The translations under genes were made by a program, and so were the position numbers. The notes beneath the pieces were generated by a model. The model had not been told where the DNA came from. It worked only from the letters and a program-made list of their open reading frames with translations, and ran no database searches. Of a stretch of 15,529 nucleotides of DNA, positions 1 through 7,139 are shown piece after piece. The DNA comes from Candidatus Helarchaeota archaeon (GTDB taxonomy: Archaea; Asgardarchaeota; Lokiarchaeia; Helarchaeales; JABXJV01): positions 1 through 15,529 of the forward strand of contig JABXJV010000510.1 in the NCBI GenBank assembly GCA_013375355.1, read 5' to 3'. The stretch's first letter is position 1. Each line of letters begins with the position of its first letter.

Positions 1-352
1 AGATTGAATTTTGATTTGTTTCATTGCGTAAATTCAATACTGTAATATTAAGAGTGATGTTGTATCCAGCTGTGCCTGATTGTGTCATTAGTGAGTTATT
101 AGTACAACCAGGATAATACCACATCCGGTTCCATTGTTCCTCTAAAATGCTTGTAAAATTAAAATTAGAATCATTTGCTCCTGATAATTTTTGTAAATTA
201 TAATCATTAAATGGTATGGAATGTTCATGAGACTGGTTTAGGTTTAATGCATTGGATGTTTTAGATTCTTTATTTAAAGGCATAATTGAGATAATAATAG
301 AAATATTTACTATTGTTATTAAAAAAATCAAAAAAATTACTTTTTTACTCAT
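1..352 (-). CDS. Secreted or membrane-anchored sequon-rich protein, 3' end beyond window
   Basis: An open frame starts at ATG 352 and runs without a stop to the left edge (117 codons visible), so the gene is incomplete only because of the window. The first ~25 residues are a short Lys-containing head (MSKKV) followed by an unbroken hydrophobic Ile/Leu/Phe stretch, which is a signal peptide or N-terminal anchor. The remaining ~90 residues are polar, Asn/Ser/Thr-rich, with one visible Cys in a YYPGCTNN context. Seven N-x-S/T sequons follow the hydrophobic segment (NQS, NDS, NFT, NNS, NIT, NIT, NET), as expected of an N-glycosylated archaeal surface protein. It is divergent from the corrinoid protein gene. 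I do not recognise the family; the role (surface protein, lipoprotein or secreted hydrolase) is unknown. The gene call is well supported, the function is not. Confidence 0.8.
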   Translation of the reverse strand, partial: MSKKVIFLIFLITIVNISIIISIMPLNKESKTSNALNLNQSHEHSIPFNDYNLQKLSGANDSNFNFTSILEEQWNRMWYYPGCTNNSLMTQSGTAGYNITLNITVLNLRNETNQNSI

Positions 353-600
353 AAAAAATCCTCTAAACATTAAATTAGGCAAATTTTTACTGTTTTTTCT
401 CATCAAAATGTTGACTTTAGTTAATCTATAAAATTCGTTAAACAATCTTAAGTATTATCATTGATTTCCTAATTTTTAAATAGTTGATAATTAATAGAAT
501 TGATTCAATAATTAGAGCAAGTTCAAAAATGTCAGAATAAATAATTGAAGATTTAATTTAATAGTTAATTATAATTTTAGATATCACATTATTTTTCAAA
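353..600. promoter_or_regulatory. Divergent intergenic region, likely two promoters
   Basis: This 248-bp AT-rich gap separates the minus-strand secreted protein from the plus-strand methyl-transfer genes. It must hold the promoters of both. TATA-like stretches include TTTAATTTAATA and TTAATTATAATTTTA (about 551-577) for the plus-strand genes and ATTTTTAAATAG (about 472-482) read on the other strand. In sequence this AT-rich such matches are weak evidence. No clear operator palindrome or RNA structure was seen. Confidence 0.35.
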
Positions 601-1266
601 GTGAAAAAAGAAATGTCGATTGAAGAGAAAATTAAAGAATTAATCTTAAATTGGGATGAAACTGGATTAAAAGAATTTTGTAGAACGTCGATTGATAATA
701 ATGAAGCATCACCAGAGAGTATTATTAAGATCATTGGGGAAGTTATGAAATTAGTGGGAATTAAATTTGAAAAGGAAGAATACTATGTTCCTGAATTAAT
801 AATGGCTTCTAACGTAGTTAAAGCTACTATGGGTGAGGTTATCGACCCTGCAATTAAGAAGTTAGGGATGGATGAAAGAAAAACAAAGGGAAAAGTGGTA
901 ATTGGAACTGTGGAAGGAGATATTCATTCTATAGGTAAAGATCTTGTAGGATCATTTCTATTTTCTAATGGATTTGAAGTATTTAACCTTGGAGTAGACG
1001 TTTCTGCTCAAATGTTCATTGAAAAAGCGGAAGAAGTTGGAGCTCAAATAATAGGTCTTTCGGCTCTTATAACTATGTCAATGGATGCTCAGCGCCAAGT
1101 GATAGAAGAATTAAAATCTAGGGGTATTCGTGAAAAGTATAAAGTTATTGTGGGGGGTAGTCCTACATCTGAAGATTGGGCGGAACAAATTGGTGCAGAT
1201 GGATGGGCAGATGATGCCATAGAGGCTGTATCACTTGCTAAAAAATTATTAAACATTCAAGATTAA
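601..1266 (+). CDS. Corrinoid (B12-binding) methyltransferase protein, MttC/MtbC type
   Basis: This is a cobalamin carrier that accepts a methyl group from a substrate methyltransferase and passes it to a second methyltransferase (tetrahydromethanopterin/folate or CoM) in the cytoplasm. Residues ~6-90 form the helical cap domain of methionine-synthase-type corrinoid proteins, with the conserved YYVPELIMAS segment (61-70). Residues ~97-221 are the Rossmann B12 domain. It has the DxHxxG motif GDIHSIG, with His109 as predicted lower cobalt ligand, the GLSAL loop (152-156) and the VGGSPTS loop (184-190). Length (221 aa) is normal for the family. The start is GTG 601 or the in-frame ATG at 613; neither has a clear ribosome site, so a leaderless or near-leaderless message is possible. 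The methyltransferase gene begins 26 bp downstream, indicating an operon and a dedicated partner. The substrate cannot be read from this protein. Confidence 0.93.
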   Translation: MKKEMSIEEKIKELILNWDETGLKEFCRTSIDNNEASPESIIKIIGEVMKLVGIKFEKEEYYVPELIMASNVVKATMGEVIDPAIKKLGMDERKTKGKVVIGTVEGDIHSIGKDLVGSFLFSNGFEVFNLGVDVSAQMFIEKAEEVGAQIIGLSALITMSMDAQRQVIEELKSRGIREKYKVIVGGSPTSEDWAEQIGADGWADDAIEAVSLAKKLLNIQD

Positions 1267-1292
1267 ATTATTATTATCTGAGATGAAACCAT

Positions 1293-2813
1293 ATGAGAAT
1301 GAAAAAAATTGAGATTCTTTCTAAAGATGAGATTGAAACAATCCACAGTTCAACTATGACTTTATTAGAATCTGTAGGTATCCAGATCGAAGATCCTGAA
1401 ACTCGTAAATTACTTAAAAGTAAGGGTGCAGAAACCGATGAAAATTCGGCATTTGTTAAATTCTCTGAATCGTTCATAAAGGAACAATTAAAATTAGTTC
1501 CGAATTCATTCAAACTGCATGGTCCTGATGGATCTTTTAATTTTGAAGTGAATACAGTAGCTACTCAATTTGCCACAATAGGTACGCCCGTGAAAATTTA
1601 CGACCCTTCAAAGAAAACCAAAGTAAGAAAAACAATTCTAGAAGATACAATTCAACAAATTCGAGTAGTTGATTCTTTAAAGCATATTAATTGTTCTCAT
1701 GTAGATGTATGGCCAAATGATGTTCAATTTACCTCAATTCATGCTCAATGTATATATCAATGGTCAAAAAATACTCGAAAACCCTATGGATTAGGATGTT
1801 ATGGAAAGGTTGCAAGTCAAGATATGATGAATATGGTATCTATTATTGTAGGTGGTGAAGAGGAACTTATAAAGAAACCTAGACTTGTAGGATTCGTGAA
1901 TCCAACTAGTCCCTTACAACTTCCTCAAATAATGACAAACGGTCTTCAAATCTTTGCTAAATATAAACAACCTACAATCATTGCACCTGAAGCTCTTGCA
2001 GGTAGTACAGCACCTGTTACATTAGCAGGATTATTAGTACAAACCAATGCTGAAATTATTGGCGGAATTATTTTAGCACAAATATATGATCCAAAAAGCC
2101 CGGTATTTTTCGGAACCGTGTCATGTGTAACCGATATGCGTTCAGGAAATACTGGATTAGGAGCTCTTGAAACAGGTTTAATTACTACAGGAATAGCTCA
2201 ATTAGCACGATTTTATAAGATTCCATCTCGGGGAGTTGGAGGAGTTACAGATTCGAAATGTTTAGATATTCAAAATGGAATTGAGCGGTTACAAACACTT
2301 TTATTAGCTGCTCAAGCAGGAATTAATTATATTACCTGTGCAGGCACTTACGAATCAACTTTAACTGAAGCTCTTGAACTTTTAGTGATTGATGATGAAT
2401 TAGTAGGAATTGTAAAGAGAGCACTTGAAGGCATAACAGTTAATGATGAAACTATCGCATTGGATGTTATTAAAAAGATAGCAACGAGTACTGAAAAAGG
2501 TGTTTCATTTTTAGGTGAGATACACACATTAAAACATATGAAAAAGGAATTATATATTCCTAAATTAATGGATCGTAAACGCCGAACTAGATGGCGTAAA
2601 GAAGGTTCTAGGGATTTAATTGAAATAGCAAAAGAAAAAATTGATGAAATTATTAAATCATACATTCCTCCTGAATTACCATCAGATGTTGATCAGAAAT
2701 TACAGGAATATTTAAAAAAAGTAGAAAAAAGAACAATTGAAGAGTATAAAAAAGCAGAAGGTATTACTACTGCAGCTGCACCTGTTGCAGAGATTGATTT
2801 TGAAATTCAATAA
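1293..2813 (+). CDS. Trimethylamine methyltransferase (MttB) superfamily protein, non-pyrrolysine
   Basis: This protein is predicted to transfer a methyl group from a methylated compound (quaternary amine, betaine or similar) to the adjacent corrinoid protein. The 506-aa product has the TIM-barrel signatures of the family: APEALAGSTAPVTLAGLL (231-248), the NTGLGALETGLITTGIAQ segment (286-303) and the TDSKCLDIQNG region (319-329) followed by the ELLVIDDELVG stretch. True trimethylamine MttB reads an in-frame TAG as pyrrolysine near residue 334; here the frame contains no TAG, so this is the non-Pyl branch, which includes glycine betaine and related demethylases. The C-terminus (from ~490) is a low-complexity Ala-rich tail. 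ATG 1293 is preceded by GAGATGA at 1280-1286, a fair Shine-Dalgarno; ATG 1299 is an alternative. The substrate is undetermined. Confidence 0.92.
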   Translation: MRMKKIEILSKDEIETIHSSTMTLLESVGIQIEDPETRKLLKSKGAETDENSAFVKFSESFIKEQLKLVPNSFKLHGPDGSFNFEVNTVATQFATIGTPVKIYDPSKKTKVRKTILEDTIQQIRVVDSLKHINCSHVDVWPNDVQFTSIHAQCIYQWSKNTRKPYGLGCYGKVASQDMMNMVSIIVGGEEELIKKPRLVGFVNPTSPLQLPQIMTNGLQIFAKYKQPTIIAPEALAGSTAPVTLAGLLVQTNAEIIGGIILAQIYDPKSPVFFGTVSCVTDMRSGNTGLGALETGLITTGIAQLARFYKIPSRGVGGVTDSKCLDIQNGIERLQTLLLAAQAGINYITCAGTYESTLTEALELLVIDDELVGIVKRALEGITVNDETIALDVIKKIATSTEKGVSFLGEIHTLKHMKKELYIPKLMDRKRRTRWRKEGSRDLIEIAKEKIDEIIKSYIPPELPSDVDQKLQEYLKKVEKRTIEEYKKAEGITTAAAPVAEIDFEIQ

Positions 2814-2861
2814 ATATATAATTAATACTTTTTTATTTACCTCCTCTATTAGGTTATAAAT
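2814..2861 (+). promoter_or_regulatory. Terminator-like T tract and putative TATA box ahead of the acetyltransferase
   Basis: The 48-bp gap starts with AATATATAATTAATA (about 2813-2827), a TATA-like element about 40 bp before the next ATG. A T6 run (2829-2834) could end the methyltransferase transcript. The arrangement would allow the acetyltransferase to be transcribed on its own with a very short leader. This is inference from composition and spacing. Confidence 0.3.
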
Positions 2862-3356
2862 ATGGATATAAAAATTCAGAAGATGGAAGATGGCGACTGG
2901 GCTTCGGTTATATCAATTTTTAATGAGGGAATTGAGACTGGATATTCCACACTTATTACTGAATGTCCAAGTTGGGAAGAATGGGATAGAAGATATTTGA
3001 AAAATTGTAGATTTGTAGTAAAAAGTAATAATCAAATTATAGGTTGGGCGGCTTTAACTCCTTTTTCAAGTATCCCTGCTTATTCTGGCGTTGCTGAAGT
3101 AAGTATCTATTTGACTTCTTCCGCAAGAAGTAAAGGAATAGGAAAAAGTCTTCTAAAAACTGTTATTAAAGAATCTGAAAAGAATGGTATTTGGATGTTG
3201 CAAGCTAAGATATTTTCTGAAAATATTGCAAGCATATCACTTCATAAAGCTTGTGGATTTAGAGAAGTAGGTATAAGAGAACGGATTGGTCAACTAAAGG
3301 GTAAATGGAGAGATATTGTTTTAATGGAAAGAAGAAGCTCCACCGTAGGAATTTAA
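2862..3356 (+). CDS. GNAT N-acetyltransferase, phosphinothricin/L-amino-acid acetyltransferase-like
   Basis: This is an acetyl-CoA-dependent N-acetyltransferase of 164 aa, the usual length of the PAT/MnaT group that acetylates small amino-acid-like amines. Visible motifs are the N-terminal strand with DWASVISIFNEGIETG (12-27), the AEVSIYL strand (78-84), and the acetyl-CoA pyrophosphate loop R-S-K-G-I-G (89-94). The NIASISLHKACGFREVG segment (121-137) is typical of PAT-like enzymes. The tail ends with KWRDIVLMERR. It lies on the same strand as the methyltransferase genes but has its own 48-bp spacer, so cotranscription is uncertain. The substrate is unknown; resistance or detoxification of an amino-acid analogue is one possibility, metabolic acetylation another. 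Confidence 0.88.
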   Translation: MDIKIQKMEDGDWASVISIFNEGIETGYSTLITECPSWEEWDRRYLKNCRFVVKSNNQIIGWAALTPFSSIPAYSGVAEVSIYLTSSARSKGIGKSLLKTVIKESEKNGIWMLQAKIFSENIASISLHKACGFREVGIRERIGQLKGKWRDIVLMERRSSTVGI

Positions 3357-3484
3357 TCAATAAGTAAACTAAAAGTAATAATATTAAGAAATTAGTTTCA
3401 CAATTTTTATTAAATTATAAATTTAATTAATATTGAAATATTTTTTCAAAAAATCTATGTATTATTTCGAAGGATTGGAGAGAT

Positions 3485-4492
3485 ATGAAAGATAGAAATA
3501 CTGGTTATTATAGAAAAAGTCAAGTTACAAAGCCTTTGAAAGATTTAAAAGAAAAACAATGGAAAGATTTTAAATGGATTTTAAATCAGGCGTTTCAGAA
3601 TTCTCAATATTATAAAAATAAATTGAAAGAAGTAAATTTAACCCCTGAAGATATAAGTGATAAGGAAAAAATATCAAAGATTCCGCTAACAACCAAGGAG
3701 GAGTTCTTAAATGCACAACGAGAAAATCCTCCTTGGGGTGGTTTATTAATGCTTCCAATCAATAAAATAGGAACTATTTTAGTATCTATAATTAATAACA
3801 AACCTTTTCTTATTCCAACATCGCTAAAAGAAGCATCTGCTTCAGGAAATATTTCTTCTAAAGCTTTATTTTCAGCTGGTTTACGGAAAGGGGATATTAT
3901 TGATATAGCAGTTTCGTTGGCAGCGGGTGGTGCTAGAGGGTTTGGGATATTTCAATCTATGTTGACATTTGGTTGTTGTGCTGTGCCATTAGGGTCCACT
4001 GGTCATAAATCACAAATTCAGACAATTAAACAATTAGGCATTAATGGGATTATTAGTGATATAATGTTTTTTCAGACATTAACGGAAACATGTGAAAAAG
4101 AAGGTATAAATCCAAAAGATCTAAAAATCGATGTTGGGTGCGTAGTTGGGTCGCCTTTAGGTGATGAAATTAGAAAAGAATTAATAAACAAATGGGATAT
4201 GGTATTAAGAGGTTTAATTGTTCATGATGAAGTAGGTGTTGTAGGCAGAGAATGCCCTCAAATGGATGGATTCCACTTATCTGAAGAATTATTTGTTGAA
4301 ATCCTGGATACTAGCTCCTCGGAACCTGTTAATGTTGGAGATGAGGGAGAAATAATTGTGACAATCCCTTTTCGTGATACTTTACCTTACGTTAGATTCC
4401 GCATAGGAGCAAAGGGATCAATAACTGAAGAAACTTGTGAATGTGGAAGAACATCTCCAAGATTGGTCAATTATCCAAGGAGGTTAGATTAA
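3485..4492 (+). CDS. Short, degenerate phenylacetate-CoA-ligase-like protein (probable pseudoenzyme)
   Basis: The 335-aa protein aligns by eye with the N-terminal domain of the next gene product. Shared segments include the QNSQYYKNKL start (39-47), NPPWGGLLMLP (81-91), LRKGDII (133-139), DVGCVVGSPL, GRECPQMDGFHL and CECGRTSPRL (318-327). Three things argue against normal ligase activity. The P-loop position reads SIINNKPFLIPTS instead of a Ser/Thr/Gly-rich loop. The conserved Asp of the (R)TGD motif is Ala309 (RIGA). The ~100-residue C-terminal lid with the catalytic Lys is absent, the protein stopping just after the Cys motif. The stop TAA is followed at once by the ATG of the full-length paralogue, so the two are translationally coupled. 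ATG 3485 has GGAG at 3477-3480. A regulatory or structural subunit of a heteromer is the simplest reading; decay is the alternative, although the frame is intact. Confidence 0.85.
   Translation: MKDRNTGYYRKSQVTKPLKDLKEKQWKDFKWILNQAFQNSQYYKNKLKEVNLTPEDISDKEKISKIPLTTKEEFLNAQRENPPWGGLLMLPINKIGTILVSIINNKPFLIPTSLKEASASGNISSKALFSAGLRKGDIIDIAVSLAAGGARGFGIFQSMLTFGCCAVPLGSTGHKSQIQTIKQLGINGIISDIMFFQTLTETCEKEGINPKDLKIDVGCVVGSPLGDEIRKELINKWDMVLRGLIVHDEVGVVGRECPQMDGFHLSEELFVEILDTSSSEPVNVGDEGEIIVTIPFRDTLPYVRFRIGAKGSITEETCECGRTSPRLVNYPRRLD
4477..4484 (+). promoter_or_regulatory. Strong Shine-Dalgarno inside the preceding gene
   Basis: AAGGAGGT lies inside the last codons of the short ligase gene, 8 nt before ATG 4493. 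It fixes the start of the full-length ligase and supports translation of both genes from one message in a defined ratio. Confidence 0.85.
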
Positions 4493-5785
4493 ATGGTATC
4501 TCGAGAAGAAAGAATGAAAGGTTTTTATGATGAAAAACATGAAACTATGCCTAGAAAAGAACAAAAGGAATTTCAAGAGAAATTAATTCGTGAATTTTGT
4601 GAATATGCTTACAATAACACAAAATATTATCACGACAAATTCGATGTAGCTGGGATTAAACCGATTGATATTAAGACACTTGAAGATTTCCATAATGTTC
4701 CTCTCACCCAGAAATCAGAATTAGTCGAAATTCAAAAAAATAATCCCCCATTTGGAGGGTTATTAGCAATCCCATTAAATGATATAAATGTAGTTTTTAG
4801 ATCTCCGGGTCCATTATTAGAAGGGTTTAGCATAAAAGCTGCTACTTCGATTGGAAATTCGCTCTGTAAAGCTCTTTATAGCAATGGATTTCGCAAAGGA
4901 GATATAGTTAATGTTACTTTTTCTTTCGCCGGTGTTCCTGCTGGTTTAGGTTTTACTCAAGGTGTAAATTTATTAGGTGCGATCTCAATTCCGATGGGGA
5001 CTGGAAAAACCGATATCCAAATTGAATTAATGAAACAATTAAATGTTACTGGATTTATCGGAACTCCTAGTTTTCTTGGCAAGCTAGGCAAAAAAGCTAC
5101 CAAAAAAGGAGTAAAAACAAGAGAAGAATTGTCAATTGATGTTGGTTGTTTCACAGCTGAGCCATTGCCTGAATCTTTACGAAAAAATCTTGAAGATACA
5201 TTTGACATGATGGCTAGACAAGTTTATGGAATTGCTGATTTGGGAATTATTGGGAGAGAATGCGGTTTGGCACAAGGTATGCATTTAGAAGAATCAATGG
5301 TTACGGAGATTGTAGATCCAAATACCAAAGAAACACTTCCTCCAGGGGAACGTGGAGAAGTAATTGTAACAGTTCCATACAGACGTGCTATTCCTTTCAT
5401 CAGATTCTGCACTGGCGATGCATCCAGAGTTATGGATGAAGCTATTTGTGGTTGTGGTAGAACATCTCCTAAACTAGAAAGATGGTTAGGTCGAGTAAAT
5501 CAAATAATTAAAGTAAAAGGTCAGTTTCTGCATCCTAAACAAGTAAAAAATGTTCTTAAAAAACACGGATTAAAGAAATTCCAAGTTGTTGTTACTCGTC
5601 CAGACAATATCAGTGATGTATTCGTTATCAAGGTAGAATATGAGGGAGATCCAAGCTCTTTACCTATTGATGATATTAATAAAGAATTAGCGGATGCGAT
5701 TATACTAAAACCAAATATAGAGTTTGTTAAACCTGGAGAAATTAAGGGAAAAGAAGAAATAGTAGACCTACGAAAATTTGATTAA
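4493..5785 (+). CDS. Phenylacetate-CoA ligase (PaaK) family adenylate-forming enzyme
   Basis: The 430-aa product has full PaaK-family length and order: the N-terminal AYNNTKYYHDKF (39-50), NPPFGGLLAIPL (84-95), GFRKGDIVN (132-140) and FIGTPSF (188-194). These are followed by AEPLPESLR, YGIADLG (245-251, place of the usual YG-x-[ST]E), RFCTGD with Asp309 kept, and CGCGRTSPKL (319-328). The C-terminal lid (~331-430) has GRVNQIIKVKG and a terminal EIKGKEEIVDLR in which Lys420 is the likely catalytic lysine. The family makes acyl-CoA from a carboxylate, ATP and CoA. The P-loop, normally SSGTTG-like, is SPGPLLEG (104-111), so nucleotide handling or substrate may differ from true PaaK. It abuts the short paralogue and lies downstream of methyl-transfer genes. 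An aryl or small-acid substrate cannot be chosen from sequence. Confidence 0.9.
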   Translation: MVSREERMKGFYDEKHETMPRKEQKEFQEKLIREFCEYAYNNTKYYHDKFDVAGIKPIDIKTLEDFHNVPLTQKSELVEIQKNNPPFGGLLAIPLNDINVVFRSPGPLLEGFSIKAATSIGNSLCKALYSNGFRKGDIVNVTFSFAGVPAGLGFTQGVNLLGAISIPMGTGKTDIQIELMKQLNVTGFIGTPSFLGKLGKKATKKGVKTREELSIDVGCFTAEPLPESLRKNLEDTFDMMARQVYGIADLGIIGRECGLAQGMHLEESMVTEIVDPNTKETLPPGERGEVIVTVPYRRAIPFIRFCTGDASRVMDEAICGCGRTSPKLERWLGRVNQIIKVKGQFLHPKQVKNVLKKHGLKKFQVVVTRPDNISDVFVIKVEYEGDPSSLPIDDINKELADAIILKPNIEFVKPGEIKGKEEIVDLRKFD

Positions 5786-5928
5786 AGACTTCAAAATTAC
5801 CTATTTTTTATCGTGCCAATAAAAGATCTAGAGTTTAATTTAATATGTAATAATAAAAATAACGAATATATGAAAAAAAAAATTCGATGTGAAAAAAAAT
5901 AGTTGTCAGATATTTTATAAAAAAAATT

Positions 5929-6984
5929 ATGAAAAGAATAATGATAGGTAAAGAAAAAAAAGGCTCTGATACAAAACTTTCACTTCGTAAGGGTGTAGGT
6001 ATTGCATTTTTAATTATTGGAATCTTTTTAGTTATCTTTTTCTGGAGTTTTACTGATACCACTAATCCTATGAAATTTTTCTGGAGTTTTACTGATACCA
6101 CTAATCCTATGAAATATATATTTCTTATAGCAGGGATTGTCTGTATAATAATATCCATTGTATCATTTTCAAATAAATTGCCAAATATGAATACTGCCAT
6201 GAAATTTTCAAAAGTCCCATTAATTAAACGAATTTTTATGAAGATCTTTTCTCCGAGTACCGGAGACGGAATAACCCTCCCGATTAATCTATCTTTGACT
6301 TATGAAAATCAAACTATGCCAATTATAGTGTTGGAGCATTTTTTCAACAAGGCAAGCCATATCTTTCTAATGGCAAGATGCGGATGTCGTGCATTTCGCA
6401 ATTGTCAAAATCACGATCAAAACATAGGATGCACTTGGGTGGGAAGCGCCACAACGCGAATAGATGTTCCTCCTGAAATTGGTGGTTTTATAACAAAGGA
6501 TGAAGCATTGGAGCATGCTAGGATGGCTATTGAAAATGGATTGGTTCCTACGATTGGTAGACTTAGGGGTGAATCATGGATAATGGATGCGTTGCCTGAT
6601 GAAGGACATTTCCTGAGTTTATGTTATTGTTGTCCCTGTTGTTGCATCTTAGGTTCGATTCAGTATGCCAATAAGGATATTAGGGGCATATTTAAGAGAA
6701 TGGAAGGTATAAGTGTTGAAGTTGATAGAGATCTATGTGTGGGATGTGAGGCGTGCACCGAATTATGTATTTGGGGTGCAGTGGAAGTTATTGAAGGAAA
6801 AGCAGAGATTGATCGAGACAAATGCATGGGTTGCGGCAGGTGCGAAAGAAAGTGTGCGAAAAAAGCGATTACGATTAAATTAGAAGATCCCAGTTATATT
6901 GACAAGGTGATTAAACGCATAGAATCTCATGTTGATGTAACTGGTCTAAAAAAGCAGAATCGTTTTTCCTTCTTCTATCCGTAG
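5929..6984 (+). CDS. Membrane-anchored Cys-rich 2[4Fe-4S] ferredoxin-domain protein
   Basis: Two hydrophobic helices (about 22-38 and 63-80) flank a loop made of a perfect 13-residue repeat. The soluble part begins with a Cys-rich module: C151, C153, C159, C168, then the CYCCPCCC cluster (232-239), with the ITKDEALEHARMAIENGLV helix between them. The C-terminus is a bacterial-type ferredoxin domain, CX2CX2CX3C at 270-280 and again at 299-309. The Cys-rich module plus ferredoxin layout is a recognisable family of Fe-S proteins seen in anaerobes, function unsettled; the N-terminal two-helix anchor ties it to the membrane. It could bring electrons to a membrane partner, or serve reductive activation of the corrinoid protein upstream, but the latter is only a guess. 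ATG 5929 or ATG 5941 may start it; no clear ribosome site is seen. The stop is TAG. Confidence 0.85.
   Translation: MKRIMIGKEKKGSDTKLSLRKGVGIAFLIIGIFLVIFFWSFTDTTNPMKFFWSFTDTTNPMKYIFLIAGIVCIIISIVSFSNKLPNMNTAMKFSKVPLIKRIFMKIFSPSTGDGITLPINLSLTYENQTMPIIVLEHFFNKASHIFLMARCGCRAFRNCQNHDQNIGCTWVGSATTRIDVPPEIGGFITKDEALEHARMAIENGLVPTIGRLRGESWIMDALPDEGHFLSLCYCCPCCCILGSIQYANKDIRGIFKRMEGISVEVDRDLCVGCEACTELCIWGAVEVIEGKAEIDRDKCMGCGRCERKCAKKAITIKLEDPSYIDKVIKRIESHVDVTGLKKQNRFSFFYP
6037..6114 (+). repeat. Perfect 39-bp tandem duplication within a coding region
   Basis: Two identical 39-bp units, 6037-6075 and 6076-6114, lie in frame and encode FFWSFTDTTNPMK twice (residues 37-49 and 50-62). Identity at every base including third positions points to a very recent duplication, or an assembly error. 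Removing one copy would leave a short loop joining the two membrane helices. Confidence 0.95.
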
Positions 6985-7139
6985 TATGAAAATAAAAAAA
7001 AGGAAAAGAGCTAAAAATTTTATAAATTTTCCAGCGCATTTTTGAAATTAAGGAAGCCCATATTGCTTGTTATTCGCTTTTCCTCACTATATCATTATTA
7101 TTATTTTTAATTTTTATAGATACAAAAAAAATTTCATCC
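6985..7139. terminator. Convergent intergenic region with T tracts on both strands
   Basis: The gap lies between the convergent Fe-S protein and SAM methyltransferase genes. T-rich runs on the plus strand (about 7105-7117) and an A8 run at about 7124-7131 (T8 on the minus strand, straight after the methyltransferase stop) match archaeal oligo-T termination. No strong hairpin was found. Confidence 0.45.

Noticed and set aside
1274..1513. Short antisense ORFs inside the methyltransferase, ligase, glycohydrolase and FAD genes
   Set aside because: They lie fully or almost fully within strongly supported genes on the other strand and have no recognisable motifs or ribosome sites.
1293..2813. Pyrrolysine-containing trimethylamine methyltransferase
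   Set aside because: The frame has no internal TAG, and TAG ends the genes at 6984, 8359 and 10836 with further stops close downstream, so ordinary termination is the better reading.
5835..6200. Minus-strand 121-codon ORF with an internal repeat
   Set aside because: It is the antisense shadow of the Fe-S membrane protein; its repeat is the same 39-bp duplication, and it has no family features.
7001..7084. Inverted 8-bp match AGGAAAAG/CTTTTCCT as a terminator stem
   Set aside because: The arms are nearly 70 bp apart, AT-rich and short; oligo-T tracts explain termination better.
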